Shown here piece after piece: positions 44,932 to 54,324 of a stretch of 64,000 nt of DNA. Origin of the DNA: Asticcacaulis sp. AC460. GTDB lineage: Bacteria > Pseudomonadota > Alphaproteobacteria > Caulobacterales > Caulobacteraceae. Under the pieces are notes generated by a model. The model worked only from the letters and a program-made list of their open reading frames with translations. It had not been told where the DNA came from and did no database searches. The translations under genes and the position numbers were made by a program. The stretch covers positions 124,001-188,000 of the forward strand of contig NZ_AWGD01000036.1 in the NCBI RefSeq assembly GCF_000495795.1. The letters are read 5' to 3'. The stretch's first letter is position 1. Every line of letters begins with the position of its first letter.

Positions 44932-46032
44932 ATGATCACAACGCTCAGCCTGGCCGGATACCGCTCCCTGCGCGATGTTTCGCTGGAGCTGGAGAGCCTC
45001 AACATCGTCACCGGCCCCAACGGATCCGGCAAGTCCAGCCTGTATCGCGCCCTGCGCCTGCTGGCTGAGATCGCCCAGGGTGGCGTGGTGCGGCTCCTGG
45101 CGCTGGAAGGCGGCATCGACTCGGCACTTTGGGCCGGCCCGGGCAAAGGTCCGATCAGCATTCGGCTGGGGTACGCCACCGACGATTACGGCTATGCCAT
45201 CGACCTGGGCCTGCCGATCCCCGGCCTGTCCATGTTCAACCTCGATCCGGTCATCAAGACGGAAAGCCTGTGGGTCGGTCAGGTACTGAGGCCGCGTAAC
45301 GAACTGGCCCGGCGCGGCGGTCCCATGGTCAAGGTACGCGACGGCAACCACAATTGGCAGGTCGTCCTGACTGATTTGGCGCCGTTTGACAGCATGATGG
45401 CCCATGCCGGCGATCCGCAGAACGCCCGCGAACTGTTGATGCTGCGTGAGTTCATGCGCAACTGGCGCTTTTACGACCATTTCCGCACAGATCGCGACGC
45501 GCCGGTGCGCCAGCCTCAAATCGCCACGCGTACGCCCGTACTCAGCGGCGATGGTCACGATCTGGCGGCGGCGATCCAGACCATATACGAAATCGGCTTT
45601 CCTGAGGATTTCAATGCCGCGCTGCAGGACGCCTTTCCGGGCGCCCGCGTCGATATATCCAGCAACGGCGCCTATTTCGAACTGTCCATGGCCCAACCGG
45701 GCCTGAACCGGCCTTTGCAGACAGCGGAGCTCTCCGACGGTACCCTGCGCTATCTGCTGCTGATCGCAGCGCTGCTGTCGCCGCGACCACCGCCCCTGAT
45801 GGTGCTCAACGAACCGGAGATGAGCTTGCACCCCAGCCTGCTACCGCCATTAGGCCGACTGATTGCAAAGGCATCCCAGCGCTGCCAGATGATCGTCGTA
45901 TCGCACGCACCGGAACTGGTGGCCGCCATCGAAGAAGCCGCGGGAGCACGAAAGATCGCGCTCTACAAGCACAATGGCGAAACCCGCATCGAAGACAATG
46001 AGCCTCCGCCGTGGGAATGGCCGGACCGTTAG
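44932..46032 (+). CDS. AAA_21/RecF-like predicted ATPase
   Basis: 366 aa. N-terminal [19 protein letters not shown] and Walker [10 protein letters not shown] (28-36) as in SMC/RecF-type ATPases. [19 protein letters not shown] is the signature-like loop. Walker B is [12 protein letters not shown] with Asn in place of the usual Asp, a form common in the COG4637 group. SHAPELV follows. No partner nuclease is adjacent, so there is no evidence for a defence role. It overlaps the convergent fumC by four bases. Confidence 0.82.
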   Translation: MITTLSLAGYRSLRDVSLELESLNIVTGPNGSGKSSLYRALRLLAEIAQGGVVRLLALEGGIDSALWAGPGKGPISIRLGYATDDYGYAIDLGLPIPGLSMFNLDPVIKTESLWVGQVLRPRNELARRGGPMVKVRDGNHNWQVVLTDLAPFDSMMAHAGDPQNARELLMLREFMRNWRFYDHFRTDRDAPVRQPQIATRTPVLSGDGHDLAAAIQTIYEIGFPEDFNAALQDAFPGARVDISSNGAYFELSMAQPGLNRPLQTAELSDGTLRYLLLIAALLSPRPPPLMVLNEPEMSLHPSLLPPLGRLIAKASQRCQMIVVSHAPELVAAIEEAAGARKIALYKHNGETRIEDNEPPPWEWPDR

Positions 46033-47546
46033 CCCGGCTTGACCATGTTTTCCGGACGGACGAACTGATCGAACTCTTCGTTCGTCAGGTAACCGCCACC
46101 GACCGTTTCCTCGCGCAGGGTGGTGCCGTTCTTGTGGGCCGTCTTAGCGATCTTGGCGCAGATGTCGTAGCCCAGGCGGCCGTTCAGCGCCGTCACCAGC
46201 ATCAGCGAGTTTTCCAGGCCGCGCTTGATATTGTCCAGGCGCGGCTCGATGCCGACGACGCAGTTGTCGGTGAACGAGACCGCCGCATCCGACAGCAGGC
46301 GCACGGACTGCAGGAAGTTATAGGCCATGACCGGATTGAACACGTTCAGCTCGAAATGGCCCTGCGAACCGGCAAAGGTCAGGGCGGCATGGTTGCCGAA
46401 GATCTGGACGCAGACCTGGGTCATGGCTTCACACTGGGTCGGATTGACCTTGCCAGGCATGATCGACGAGCCCGGCTCGTTTTCCGGCAGGGCCAGTTCG
46501 CCCAGGCCCGAACGGGGGCCCGAACCCAGGAATCGGATGTCGTTGGCGATCTTGAACAGCGAGGCGGCCACCGTGTTGATGGCGCCGTGGCTGAAGACCA
46601 TGGCGTCGTGGGCGGCCAGGGCTTCGAACTTGTTCGGCGCCGTGGTGAAGCCCATGCCAGTGATGGCGGCGATGCGTTCGGCCACGCCTTCGGCGAAACC
46701 GATCGGGGCGTTCAGGCCGGTGCCGACCGCGGTACCGCCCTGAGCCAATTGCATCAGCTTGGGCAGGGTCTGCTGGATGCGTTCGATGCCGTTGGTCAGC
46801 TGCTGGGTATAGCCCCCAAACTCCTGACCCAGCGTCAGCGGCGTGGCGTCCTGGGTGTGGGTGCGGCCGATCTTGATGATGTTCGCCCAGGCTTCCGCCT
46901 TGTCGTTCAAAGCGTTGCGCAGAACCTGCAGCGCCGGCAACAGGCGGTGGACGATCTCTTCGGCGCAGGCCACGTGCATCGCCGTCGGATAGGTGTCGTT
47001 CGACGATTGCGACATGTTGACGTGGTCATTCGGGTGGACGGGCTTCTTGCTGCCCATCTCGCCGCCCAGGATTTCGATGGCACGGTTCGAGATGACCTCG
47101 TTGGCGTTCATGTTCGATTGCGTACCCGAACCGGTCTGCCACACGACCAGCGGGAAGTGATCGTCCAGCTTGCCTTCGATGACTTCATTGGCGGCCTGGA
47201 TGACGGCGGCGGCGACCTTGGCGTCCAGCTTGCCCAGGGCCTGGTTGGTTTCGGCGGCGGCGCGCTTGACGATGCCCAGCGCGCGGACGATCGGCAGGGG
47301 CTGCTTTTCCCAGCCGATCTTGAAGTTGCCGAGCGAGCGTTGCGCCTGGGCGCCCCAATACCGGTCGGAGGCCACTTCGATAGGGCCAAAGGTATCGGTT
47401 TCAACGCGGGTCTTGGACATGGAACGGGTCTCCGAAGGGGTTGAGGGGGGCTCGTTGCCCGAAGGGCCGGCCTGGACGGTCTGGACCGTTTCGAACTTCG
47501 CTCCGGTGCCCGGACGTTTCTTGTCCTTCTTACCCCAGCCAAACAT
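46029..47546 (-). CDS. fumC: Class II fumarase with N-terminal extension
   Basis: 505 aa; converts fumarate to malate in the TCA cycle. Catalytic [11 protein letters not shown] loop, [14 protein letters not shown] and [11 protein letters not shown] are present. The usual FumC start [16 protein letters not shown] is residue 43 here (47420). ATG 47546 has GAGGAG six bases upstream, better than the site before 47420, so a 42-residue basic, Pro/Ser-rich extension starting [10 protein letters not shown] is likely translated. Both starts could be used. Confidence 0.93.
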   Translation of the reverse strand: MFGWGKKDKKRPGTGAKFETVQTVQAGPSGNEPPSTPSETRSMSKTRVETDTFGPIEVASDRYWGAQAQRSLGNFKIGWEKQPLPIVRALGIVKRAAAETNQALGKLDAKVAAAVIQAANEVIEGKLDDHFPLVVWQTGSGTQSNMNANEVISNRAIEILGGEMGSKKPVHPNDHVNMSQSSNDTYPTAMHVACAEEIVHRLLPALQVLRNALNDKAEAWANIIKIGRTHTQDATPLTLGQEFGGYTQQLTNGIERIQQTLPKLMQLAQGGTAVGTGLNAPIGFAEGVAERIAAITGMGFTTAPNKFEALAAHDAMVFSHGAINTVAASLFKIANDIRFLGSGPRSGLGELALPENEPGSSIMPGKVNPTQCEAMTQVCVQIFGNHAALTFAGSQGHFELNVFNPVMAYNFLQSVRLLSDAAVSFTDNCVVGIEPRLDNIKRGLENSLMLVTALNGRLGYDICAKIAKTAHKNGTTLREETVGGGYLTNEEFDQFVRPENMVKPG

Positions 47547-47656
47547 GGGCCACTCCTCACTGAAAATGCCGGCCCGTCCTAGAACCTGACCCGTTAAAGT
47601 GCAATGAAAAACCACCCCGAAGGCGATCGGCCTTCCGGTGCGCAGCGTAAAGGCCA

Positions 47657-47711
47657 CTAATACCAACCTACCTTGAGGCTGACACATATGTGTTGGTTGG
47701 TATTAGTTTTT
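47657..47711 (+). promoter_or_regulatory. Inverted repeat with T run
   Basis: CTAATACCAACC (47657-47668) and GGTTGGTATTAG (47695-47706) are perfect 12-bp arms followed by six T. The loop contains the palindrome ACACATATGTGT. Located upstream of fumC and downstream of the OmpA-like gene. It has terminator form on the plus strand although no plus gene precedes it, so an operator or divergent regulatory element is equally likely. Confidence 0.6.
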
Positions 47712-47808
47712 TCAGCTCAAACGCCGCATGGCTCCTCGCATAAGCTCGGGCGGGCAGTCGCCCTTGCCAAGCTGAATGAGTCAAAGTCATTGCAGCTTGG
47801 TGTAAGAT

Positions 47809-49821
47809 TTATTGACAGGGCAGTTCCTGCGCCAGCGCGCCCTCGCCGTCATAGCGGTAGATGCGGCATTGCGCCGGGTCGTAGCCGCTCAGGTCGAGGC
47901 CCTGGGTCTTGCCCAGCACGCCGCGGACTACTGAACGGACTTCGCCGGTTTGCGGCAGCACGGCCGGCTTGCGGACGAAAGCTGCTTTCAGCCGCTGGCT
48001 GACCGTCGGCTTTTCCGGCTCCAGATTGCCGGCCAGGACCAACAGCGGCCGCCAGATCCGCGTGGCTGTCTGTTTCGCTTCCGGCGTGGCATCCTTGGGC
48101 AGTTCGACCGGATTGGCCCGGCCGAGATTGACGACAAAGACGGACACTTGCTTCGGATCGGTGCCGGCGCGCAATTGCTTCGCCACGACCTGGGCGCGGC
48201 TGCGTGCCAAATCGAACTGTTCGGCCGGATCGCCTTCCGGCGAGGCGGCGCCGACCACCACGACATAGGATTGGTGGTCCAGCGGCTTGGCCAGGCGGCA
48301 GCTATCAGCTTCCAGATTGACCGCCGAATTATAGACCCACACGCCCTGGGGCGTCTGATAGCCGGCGGCATCGTCGAAGGCGCGGCAGGTCAGGTCGACA
48401 GCCTTGAGCGGCCGCGCCACGCTGGGTTCCGACAGCCGCATCAGGGTGTAGATCAGCAGCCCCAGCAGGGCCAGCAGCACCAGGGCCAGGGCCCGTTGCG
48501 CCAGGGTCGGTCCAGGAGGTTCCTGGCGCGCGCGGCGGGCGATCTGGCGCTTGATCAGGAACATACGCGCGCTGGTCAGGCCGTAATAGGCGGCGACCGC
48601 CTGCAGCACGAACAGCCCCAGCAGGGCCAGCACGGTCCACGGATCGAGCTGGATCTCGTCGGTCAGTTCCGGCGCCAGCAGATAGTTGTTCAGCGTCATC
48701 AGCAGGACGGTGACGAACATGCCGATACCCAGCAGGCGGGTCACGCCGTGGATATGGTCGCTCTCCGGCGTGTCGGCCAGGCTGAGCAGACCGTCGGCCG
48801 CCTGGGCGCCGCTGAGCTGGCTGCGCAGGCTGTGGGTCTCGCTGTCCAGTTCGGCGATGCGCGCCTGCAGCGGCGGCACGGCGTCGAATCCGGCCTCGCT
48901 GAACAGATTGGCCAGATCCTGCGTGAGGGCATCCAACCGGCTGGCGCTGGTCGTCGCGGCCTGGTGCAGCTGCGCGACGCCGGCATCGACAGCGGCCAGG
49001 GCGGCGGCATAGTGCGGCCGCGCCAAAGCGGCGGTGTCGGCATCGGGCGCGTCCTCGACCTGCCCGGCCTTGAAGTCGGTATGCAGGCGCAGAGTATGAA
49101 ATTCACCCGATTGCCGCACCAGCCAGCCGCGCCGCGTTGTCTCGGCGGCGATATCCGCCTGTACGGTCAGGATACGGTCGCGCAGGCCTGTCAGCCGCGT
49201 CAGTTCGCGCACCCTCACATCGATATGCTGGTTGACGTGTTTCTGCTGATCGCCGGTGCTGACCTTGCGGAAGAAGGACATCATCTTGCGCAGCCAGCCC
49301 TGCTCGCGGCTGATCAGCAGCGACCAGACGACGATCCCGGCGGCCACGGCATAGATGGCCATCATCACCGAACAGAAGATGAGATAGGCGAACGGGTCTT
49401 CGCTGGGCGCGCCCAGGAAGGCGGCATAGTCCTCGCGCACGATGTTGTGGTCGGCGCCGGCGGCCACCTGTTTGAATTCGTTGACGACGAAGGCGGCGAA
49501 ACTGACCAGGGTGCCCAGCGACATCAGGAAGACGGCGGGCCCGCCGAGGCCGGTATCGGTGGCGCGGTCGTCGATCATCTGGCTGAACAGGACGATGATC
49601 ACCGACAGGGCGGCATAGATCAGGATCTGCAGGAACCAGAAGGCCGGCCAGGCGGTGTCGTTGCCGGCGACGGCGCTGCCGCCGAGTCCGGCGGCCAGGT
49701 ACGAGATGACGACATAGGCCAGCCCCAGCAGGATGGCGCGCGAAAAATCGCCCAGCCCCGCCGTGTTGCGCGGTTTACCCGCGGCCGGGGCCTTTTGCCC
49801 CATTGCTTCCGTGGTCGCCAT
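47809..49821 (-). CDS. Seven-span membrane protein with coiled coil and OmpA-like C-terminus
   Basis: 670 aa, not a protein I recognise. Predicted spans at ~28-48, 60-80, 93-113, 146-170, 364-384, 396-416 and 444-462. A long helical, Ala/Gln-rich segment (~195-345) lies between spans 4 and 5. The last ~190 residues are periplasmic or cytoplasmic depending on topology and contain YVVVVGAASPEGDPAEQF followed by DLARSRAQVVAKQL, a pattern of the OmpA/MotB peptidoglycan-binding fold. Monocistronic by spacing. Envelope stress or wall-linked function is speculation. Confidence 0.7.
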   Translation of the reverse strand: MATTEAMGQKAPAAGKPRNTAGLGDFSRAILLGLAYVVISYLAAGLGGSAVAGNDTAWPAFWFLQILIYAALSVIIVLFSQMIDDRATDTGLGGPAVFLMSLGTLVSFAAFVVNEFKQVAAGADHNIVREDYAAFLGAPSEDPFAYLIFCSVMMAIYAVAAGIVVWSLLISREQGWLRKMMSFFRKVSTGDQQKHVNQHIDVRVRELTRLTGLRDRILTVQADIAAETTRRGWLVRQSGEFHTLRLHTDFKAGQVEDAPDADTAALARPHYAAALAAVDAGVAQLHQAATTSASRLDALTQDLANLFSEAGFDAVPPLQARIAELDSETHSLRSQLSGAQAADGLLSLADTPESDHIHGVTRLLGIGMFVTVLLMTLNNYLLAPELTDEIQLDPWTVLALLGLFVLQAVAAYYGLTSARMFLIKRQIARRARQEPPGPTLAQRALALVLLALLGLLIYTLMRLSEPSVARPLKAVDLTCRAFDDAAGYQTPQGVWVYNSAVNLEADSCRLAKPLDHQSYVVVVGAASPEGDPAEQFDLARSRAQVVAKQLRAGTDPKQVSVFVVNLGRANPVELPKDATPEAKQTATRIWRPLLVLAGNLEPEKPTVSQRLKAAFVRKPAVLPQTGEVRSVVRGVLGKTQGLDLSGYDPAQCRIYRYDGEGALAQELPCQ

Positions 49822-49952
49822 CTGCCCCTGCGCCCAGCCCGTTTGTGAAGATTAACAAACATTAACCTTGTTGCGACCGCAACGGACGAGTTGGCGCTAC
49901 CGCCGGTTTATTCCGCGGTGTGACGAATCCGCACCGGACCAATCGTCCGTGT

Positions 49953-51800
49953 TCACGCCATCTCGGCCAAAAAGCCGCCGGTCTGGCGCGCCCAAAGTCG
50001 GGCGTATAACCCTTTGGCGTGGATCAGTTCATTGTGGCTTCCGGTCTCGATGATCCGGCCGCCGTCCATGACCACCAGCCGGTCCATCCGCGCGATCGTG
50101 CTGAGGCGGTGGGCGATGGCAATCACGGTTTTGCCCGCCATCAACTCCAGCAGGCTGTCCTGGATGGCCGCTTCGACCTCGGAATCGAGCGCCGAGGTCG
50201 CCTCGTCCAACACCAGGATCGGCGCGTTCTTCAGCAACACACGGGCGATGGCGATGCGCTGACGCTGGCCGCCCGACAGCTTGACGCCGCGTTCGCCGAC
50301 ATGGGCATCCAGGCCCGACCGGCCGCGATTGTCGCGCAGCTCCGGAATGAACTCCCAGGCACTGGCGCGGCGGGCGGCTTCGATGATCTCTTCGTCCGAG
50401 GCACCCGGCCGGCCGTAGGCGATATTGCTGCGGATCGACCGGTGCAGCAGCGAGGTGTCCTGGGTCACCATGCCGATATGGGCACGCAGGGAGTCCTGGG
50501 TCACGTTCGCGATGTCCTGGCCGTCGATGGTGATCCGCCCGCCAGTGAGGTCATGCAGGCGCAGAAAAACATTGACCAGGGTCGACTTTCCCGCACCTGA
50601 CGGTCCGACCAAACCGATCTTCTCGCCGGCGGCGATAGTCAGGTCGATGCCGTCGATCGCCGCCCGGTCGGCCTCACCATAATGGAAATGGACGTCCTCA
50701 AACCGCACCACGCCTTGGTCGACGTGCAAGGCGGTGGCGTCCAGCGCGTCGGTCACCTTGTGCGGCTGGGCGATGGTCTCGATGCCATTCTGGATGGTGC
50801 CGATGTTTTCGAACAGGCTGGTTACCTGGAACATGATCCAGCCCGACATGTTGAGGATGCGCTGGGTCAGCGCCCCGGCCAGAGCGATGGCGCCGATGGT
50901 GATAGCACCCTGGCTCCACAGCCAGATGGCCAGCACCGCGGTCGCCAGCAGCAGGGTGACGTTCATCAGGTTGACGATGATGTCGAGTTGGGTGATCAGC
51001 CGCTGCTGGACCCGCCACTTGGCGGTGTTGATCTCCATGGCCTCGCGGACATAGGCCTCTTCGCGCGACGGATCGGCGAACAGCTTGACCGTCTGGATGT
51101 TGGTGTAGCTGTCGACCAGCCGCCCGACCAGGGCCGAGCGGGCTTCGGAACCCGCCTCCGACGCGGTGGACAGTTTCGGCACGAACCGCCAGCAGATCAG
51201 GCCATAACCCATGCACCAGACGACCAGCGGGATGACCAGACGAACATCGGCCTCCAGGAACATGTAGAGGGCGCTGGAGAAATAGACGACAACATAAAGA
51301 AAGGTGTCGGACAGGGTGATCAGGGTGTTGCGTACGGCCGAACCCGTATCGGCGACCTTGGACGCCACCCGGCCGGCGAAGTCGTTGGCGAAAAAGCTGA
51401 TCGACTGGCGGACGATATGGCGGTGCGACTGCCACCGGATCAGGGCCGGGAACTGGGTGGTCAGGCCCTGTTGCAGCAGCAATGACTGGATCAGGACCAG
51501 GATCGGCCAGGCGACACCGATCGTGACCAGCATGGTGATGAAGGTCGCGCCATGTTTTGCCCACAGCTCGCCCGGCTTCGAAGCGGTCAGGATATCGATA
51601 ATGTCGGCGACATAGCGAAAGACCATGACTTCGGCCAGGGTCGCCAGCAGCCCGACCAGCAACACGGCGGCAAACAGCGGCCAGACCTGGCGCAGATAGC
51701 TCCAGACATAGGCCACCAGCCCCGACGGCGGGGTCTTATCATCATGCGGCCGGAACGGATCAATCAGCCGTTCGAAGGGGCGAAACAGAGTATTCAGCAT
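49953..51800 (-). CDS. ABC exporter, fused permease and ATPase (MsbA/MDR-like)
   Basis: 615 aa half-transporter. Six spans in residues ~35-330, then the nucleotide-binding domain: Walker A GPSGAGKST, Q-loop VTQD, signature LSGGQRQRIAIARVL, Walker B ILVLDEATSALD, H-loop AIAHRLSTI. Substrate unknown: lipid, drug or peptide are all possible. It has an N-terminal cytoplasmic stretch FRPFERLIDPFRP common to this alphaproteobacterial subgroup. Confidence 0.92.
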   Translation of the reverse strand: MLNTLFRPFERLIDPFRPHDDKTPPSGLVAYVWSYLRQVWPLFAAVLLVGLLATLAEVMVFRYVADIIDILTASKPGELWAKHGATFITMLVTIGVAWPILVLIQSLLLQQGLTTQFPALIRWQSHRHIVRQSISFFANDFAGRVASKVADTGSAVRNTLITLSDTFLYVVVYFSSALYMFLEADVRLVIPLVVWCMGYGLICWRFVPKLSTASEAGSEARSALVGRLVDSYTNIQTVKLFADPSREEAYVREAMEINTAKWRVQQRLITQLDIIVNLMNVTLLLATAVLAIWLWSQGAITIGAIALAGALTQRILNMSGWIMFQVTSLFENIGTIQNGIETIAQPHKVTDALDATALHVDQGVVRFEDVHFHYGEADRAAIDGIDLTIAAGEKIGLVGPSGAGKSTLVNVFLRLHDLTGGRITIDGQDIANVTQDSLRAHIGMVTQDTSLLHRSIRSNIAYGRPGASDEEIIEAARRASAWEFIPELRDNRGRSGLDAHVGERGVKLSGGQRQRIAIARVLLKNAPILVLDEATSALDSEVEAAIQDSLLELMAGKTVIAIAHRLSTIARMDRLVVMDGGRIIETGSHNELIHAKGLYARLWARQTGGFLAEMA

Positions 51801-51805
51801 TCTTT

Positions 51806-52009
51806 ACCTGATACCTCCCCGCGCTTGCGTGGGGAGGGGGACCGCTCGAGTGAGTGAGACCTTAAGGTCGAAACGAATGAGGTGCGGTGGTGGGGCGACT
51901 TCCTTACGGCGCTTCTGAAAGTAAGTCGCCCCACCACCACATCTCGTCCTTCGCTACGCTTCGTCCTCGTGCGGTCCCCCTCCCCGTCCCTTCGGGCCAG
52001 GGAGGTATG
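51806..52009. repeat. Pyrimidine-rich repeats B and C, head to head
   Basis: The left half (51806-51898, minus-strand sense) contains, in inverse order, the same blocks as the 1.2-kb copy: CCTCCCC hairpin, GGGGGACCGCTCGAGTGAGTGAG and GGTGCGGTGGTGGGGCG. The right half (51925-52009, plus sense) has TCGCCCCACCACCAC, GTGCGGTCCCCCTCCCCG and a terminal CCCTTCGGGCCAGGGAGG. The GAAGTCGCCCC and TAAGTCGCCCC ends meet around 51910. Separates the ABC exporter start from the Ala/Lys-rich gene. Confidence 0.8.
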
Positions 52010-52034
52010 AAAAAGGCGGGCCTTGCGGCCCGCC
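52010..52034 (-). terminator. Terminator of the Ala/Lys-rich protein gene
   Basis: On the minus strand: GGCGGGCC-gcaa-GGCCCGCC followed by TTTTT, 26 bases after the stop. Confidence 0.9.
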
Positions 52035-52060
52035 TCCGAATTCCTGTCAGGATCAGCGCT

Positions 52061-52678
52061 TTATTTCGCGCCGAACAGACGGGCCCAGAAGCCGGGCTTT
52101 TTCTTGGTGGCCTCAGCCGCCTTGCCGGTGATTTCGTGCGCCTTGTCGGCGGCCTTGTCGATCACGTCGTCAGCCTTGCGGGCGATGTCCTCGACCACCG
52201 GCTTGGCCGCGGCTATGGCTTCATCGACCTTGTCCTTGGCCGCATCCAGAGCCGCTTCGACCTTCTCGCCGGCTTCCTTGATATGGGGCTCGGCAGCGGC
52301 CTTCAGTTCGTCGAACTTTTCGGCGGCGACGGCAGTGGCTTCGTCCAGCTTGTCCTTGGCCGCGTCCAGCACCTCTTCGACCTTCTTGGCGGCCGGCTTC
52401 TTCGCGGCGGGCGCCTTGACCGCCGGGGTCTTCACGACGGCAGGGGCTTTCTTGACCGCCTTGGGAGCGACTTCCAGCACGGCCGGCTTGACGTCGTTGA
52501 CCAGCGGGGCCTTCTTCGGCGCAGCCTTGGCCGCCGGCTTTTTGGCAGCCGCCTTGGGCGCCGCGGCGGCCGCTTCGGCCTTGGCCACAGGGGCCTTGCG
52601 GGCAATCGTCTTCTTCACGCCGGCGTCGGCCGGAATTTCATTGTCGCCAGTCGTCTTTTTTGTGGTAGCTCTCGCCAT
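52061..52678 (-). CDS. Ala/Lys/Pro-rich histone-H1-like protein with amphipathic C-terminus
   Basis: 205 aa. Residues ~20-100 are repeats of [13 protein letters not shown] type like histone H1, AlgP and Hc proteins, suggesting nucleic-acid binding. Residues ~100-190 change to long amphipathic helices with 11-residue periodicity ([24 protein letters not shown], then [16 protein letters not shown]), as in LEA or phasin-like proteins. It ends [14 protein letters not shown], a possible membrane-contact helix. The two-part composition makes a simple histone role uncertain. Codon-use bias leaves the opposite strand open too, but minus is the coding one because the terminator and start fit. Confidence 0.8.
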   Translation of the reverse strand: MARATTKKTTGDNEIPADAGVKKTIARKAPVAKAEAAAAAPKAAAKKPAAKAAPKKAPLVNDVKPAVLEVAPKAVKKAPAVVKTPAVKAPAAKKPAAKKVEEVLDAAKDKLDEATAVAAEKFDELKAAAEPHIKEAGEKVEAALDAAKDKVDEAIAAAKPVVEDIARKADDVIDKAADKAHEITGKAAEATKKKPGFWARLFGAK

Positions 52679-52773
52679 CTTGTGTCCTTAAGTGCCAAAC
52701 CGTCCGAATCTCGCACGTTCGCAAGGAAATTAGCCGAGATTGGGCGCTGAATCAAATCCTACCGCAGAGCAGC

Positions 52774-53640
52774 ATGTCCTATAACCCTCAACAAATCGTG
52801 GCCCGCGGCCCGCGCGCCGTCGCCGAAGCCGCCGCCGAAGCCCTGGACGCCGACGTCGAGCTGGATGGCTTGACCTATTCGATCCTGGAAGAGGACGAAG
52901 ACCACGACCTCTGGCGCATCGACGCCTTCCCGACCACCGAGGAAGAAGACGCACAAATACAACGGGTTCTGACGGATTTTGACGCATTGGTCGTCACCGC
53001 CGAGCAACTGGCCGACGCCGACTGGCTGGCCATGGCGCTGTCGGGCCTACCGCCCGTGCGCGCCGGGCGCTTCTTCGTCTACGGCATTCACGACCACGGC
53101 CGCGCCCCGGTCAATGCCGTAAATTTGCGCATCGAAGCCGGCGCTGCCTTTGGCACCGGCCATCATGGTACCACCGTCGGCTGCCTGATTGCCTATAACG
53201 ACCTGCTGAAAAAGTCGCGATTCGGCCGCGTGCTGGATGTCGGCGCCGGCACCGGCGTGCTGGCCATCGCTGCCGCCAAGACCGGCACGCCGGTCGCTGT
53301 CGGCACCGATATCGACGCCATCTCCGTGCGCATCTCCAACGAAAACGCCACCCTGAACCAGTCGACGGCGCGCTTCGTCCATGCCAACGGGCTGAACCAC
53401 CGCAAGGTGCGTCAATCGGGCCCCTACGACCTAGTCTTCGCCAACATCCTGGCACGGCCCCTGGTTGGGCTGTCGATGGATATCCGCGGCGCCTTGAAAC
53501 CGCAGGGCCTGGTCATCCTGTCGGGCCTGCTGCGCACCCAGGAGCGCTTCGTCAAGGCCGCCTATCTCAGCCACGGTTTCAAGGTGGTGCGCCGCATCCA
53601 CCGCGACGCCTGGTGCACCCTGGTCATGCAGCGGAACTAG
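52774..53640 (+). CDS. prmA: Ribosomal protein L11 methyltransferase
   Basis: 288 aa, N-terminal substrate-recognition domain and C-terminal SAM Rossmann domain. [33 protein letters not shown] (SAM motif I) and [12 protein letters not shown] are diagnostic. It trimethylates L11 residues. In the N-terminal part [13 protein letters not shown] differs from E. coli PrmA, but domain order is normal. Divergent from the Ala/Lys-rich gene, 95 bases between starts. Confidence 0.92.
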   Translation: MSYNPQQIVARGPRAVAEAAAEALDADVELDGLTYSILEEDEDHDLWRIDAFPTTEEEDAQIQRVLTDFDALVVTAEQLADADWLAMALSGLPPVRAGRFFVYGIHDHGRAPVNAVNLRIEAGAAFGTGHHGTTVGCLIAYNDLLKKSRFGRVLDVGAGTGVLAIAAAKTGTPVAVGTDIDAISVRISNENATLNQSTARFVHANGLNHRKVRQSGPYDLVFANILARPLVGLSMDIRGALKPQGLVILSGLLRTQERFVKAAYLSHGFKVVRRIHRDAWCTLVMQRN

Positions 53641-53699
53641 AGCGTTTATACGCTCCGCGCGTTCACACGGTGCTTCCGTGTGAACGCGCTTTGCTCTAG
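53638..53699. repeat. Nested palindromic repeat after prmA
   Basis: Perfect 14-bp arms GCGCGTTCACACGG (53657-53670) and CCGTGTGAACGCGC (53676-53689) with a 5-base loop, enclosed by outer arms CTAGAGC and GCTCTAG, and with a smaller hairpin AGCGT-ttat-ACGCT inside the left flank. Convergent position suggests a bidirectional terminator or a dispersed REP-like element. Confidence 0.8.
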
Positions 53700-54190
53700 C
53701 GTTTTTTCTTGATCCACTGGTCATGAACATGCCGGCGGATCACCTCCGCCCGGAAGCCTTCGGGCGCCGGGCCGCCGCCTTCGTCATGGTACTGACCGTC
53801 CCAGGGTTCCGGTTTCAGGACATACTGGAAGGGCCAGACGTCGCGACGGTTCCGGCCGCAACCGATACAATGTTGGGGCGGCGCGCTGTGCCGCCACGTG
53901 CCGTCGCTGATCCCGACGGAAAGACCGCAGCGCGGGCAGCGGGCATTGCTGCTGATCAGCATCATCGCCCAGCCAAAGACGAACACGCCGTCGTACCAGC
54001 CCGGATCACCGCTCCAGACACGATACCCGGCATAGGCCACAACGCCCGCCGCCATCAGCCAGTTCCAGCCCAACAGAAGGTCGAACATCACCGGTGCCGC
54101 CAGCGGGATCATCCATACGCCGGCGCCGTTCATCAGGCCTGCGCCCATGACCATAAAGCCGGTAAAACCCAGAAATCCGTAGCGCCTCAT
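53696..54190 (-). CDS. Membrane protein with zinc-ribbon (CPRC...CIGC)
   Basis: 164 aa, not recognised. Three or four hydrophobic segments in residues ~6-80, then a four-cysteine ribbon: CPRC at 85-88 and CIGC at 108-111, followed by a basic/hydrophilic C-terminus ending DQWIKKKR. ATG 54190 is the start that gives MRRYGFLG; the upstream frame to 54253 has Cys-rich read-through only. Confidence 0.65.
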   Translation of the reverse strand: MRRYGFLGFTGFMVMGAGLMNGAGVWMIPLAAPVMFDLLLGWNWLMAAGVVAYAGYRVWSGDPGWYDGVFVFGWAMMLISSNARCPRCGLSVGISDGTWRHSAPPQHCIGCGRNRRDVWPFQYVLKPEPWDGQYHDEGGGPAPEGFRAEVIRRHVHDQWIKKKR

Positions 54191-54324
54191 CGCCCTCACC
54201 TTTGCGTGGCAAGAGAACCACAGCCGGCACCTTCCCGCAACGGGTGAAGACAAATGCGGCTTGGCATCGATGGGATAATATGAATTAAATAAATCAAATA
54301 TAAAAAATTCTCAGGGAGCTTCTC

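Noticed and set aside
44932-46032. AAA ATPase with micro-ORFs considered as a phage-defence system
   Set aside because: No nuclease, reverse transcriptase or other effector is adjacent, and a strong terminator separates the micro-ORFs from the ATPase.
47950-49848. 632-aa plus-strand ORF opposite the OmpA-like gene
   Set aside because: Composition dominated by Gln/His/Arg/Gly, no membrane or domain pattern; the minus frame has seven coherent spans and a conserved C-terminal pattern.
52023-52691. 222-aa plus-strand Ala/Ser-rich ORF opposite the Ala/Lys-rich gene
   Set aside because: Ala/Lys codons read backwards give Ser/Ala/Phe. The terminator lies at the correct end for the minus gene, and the plus ORF lacks a ribosome site.
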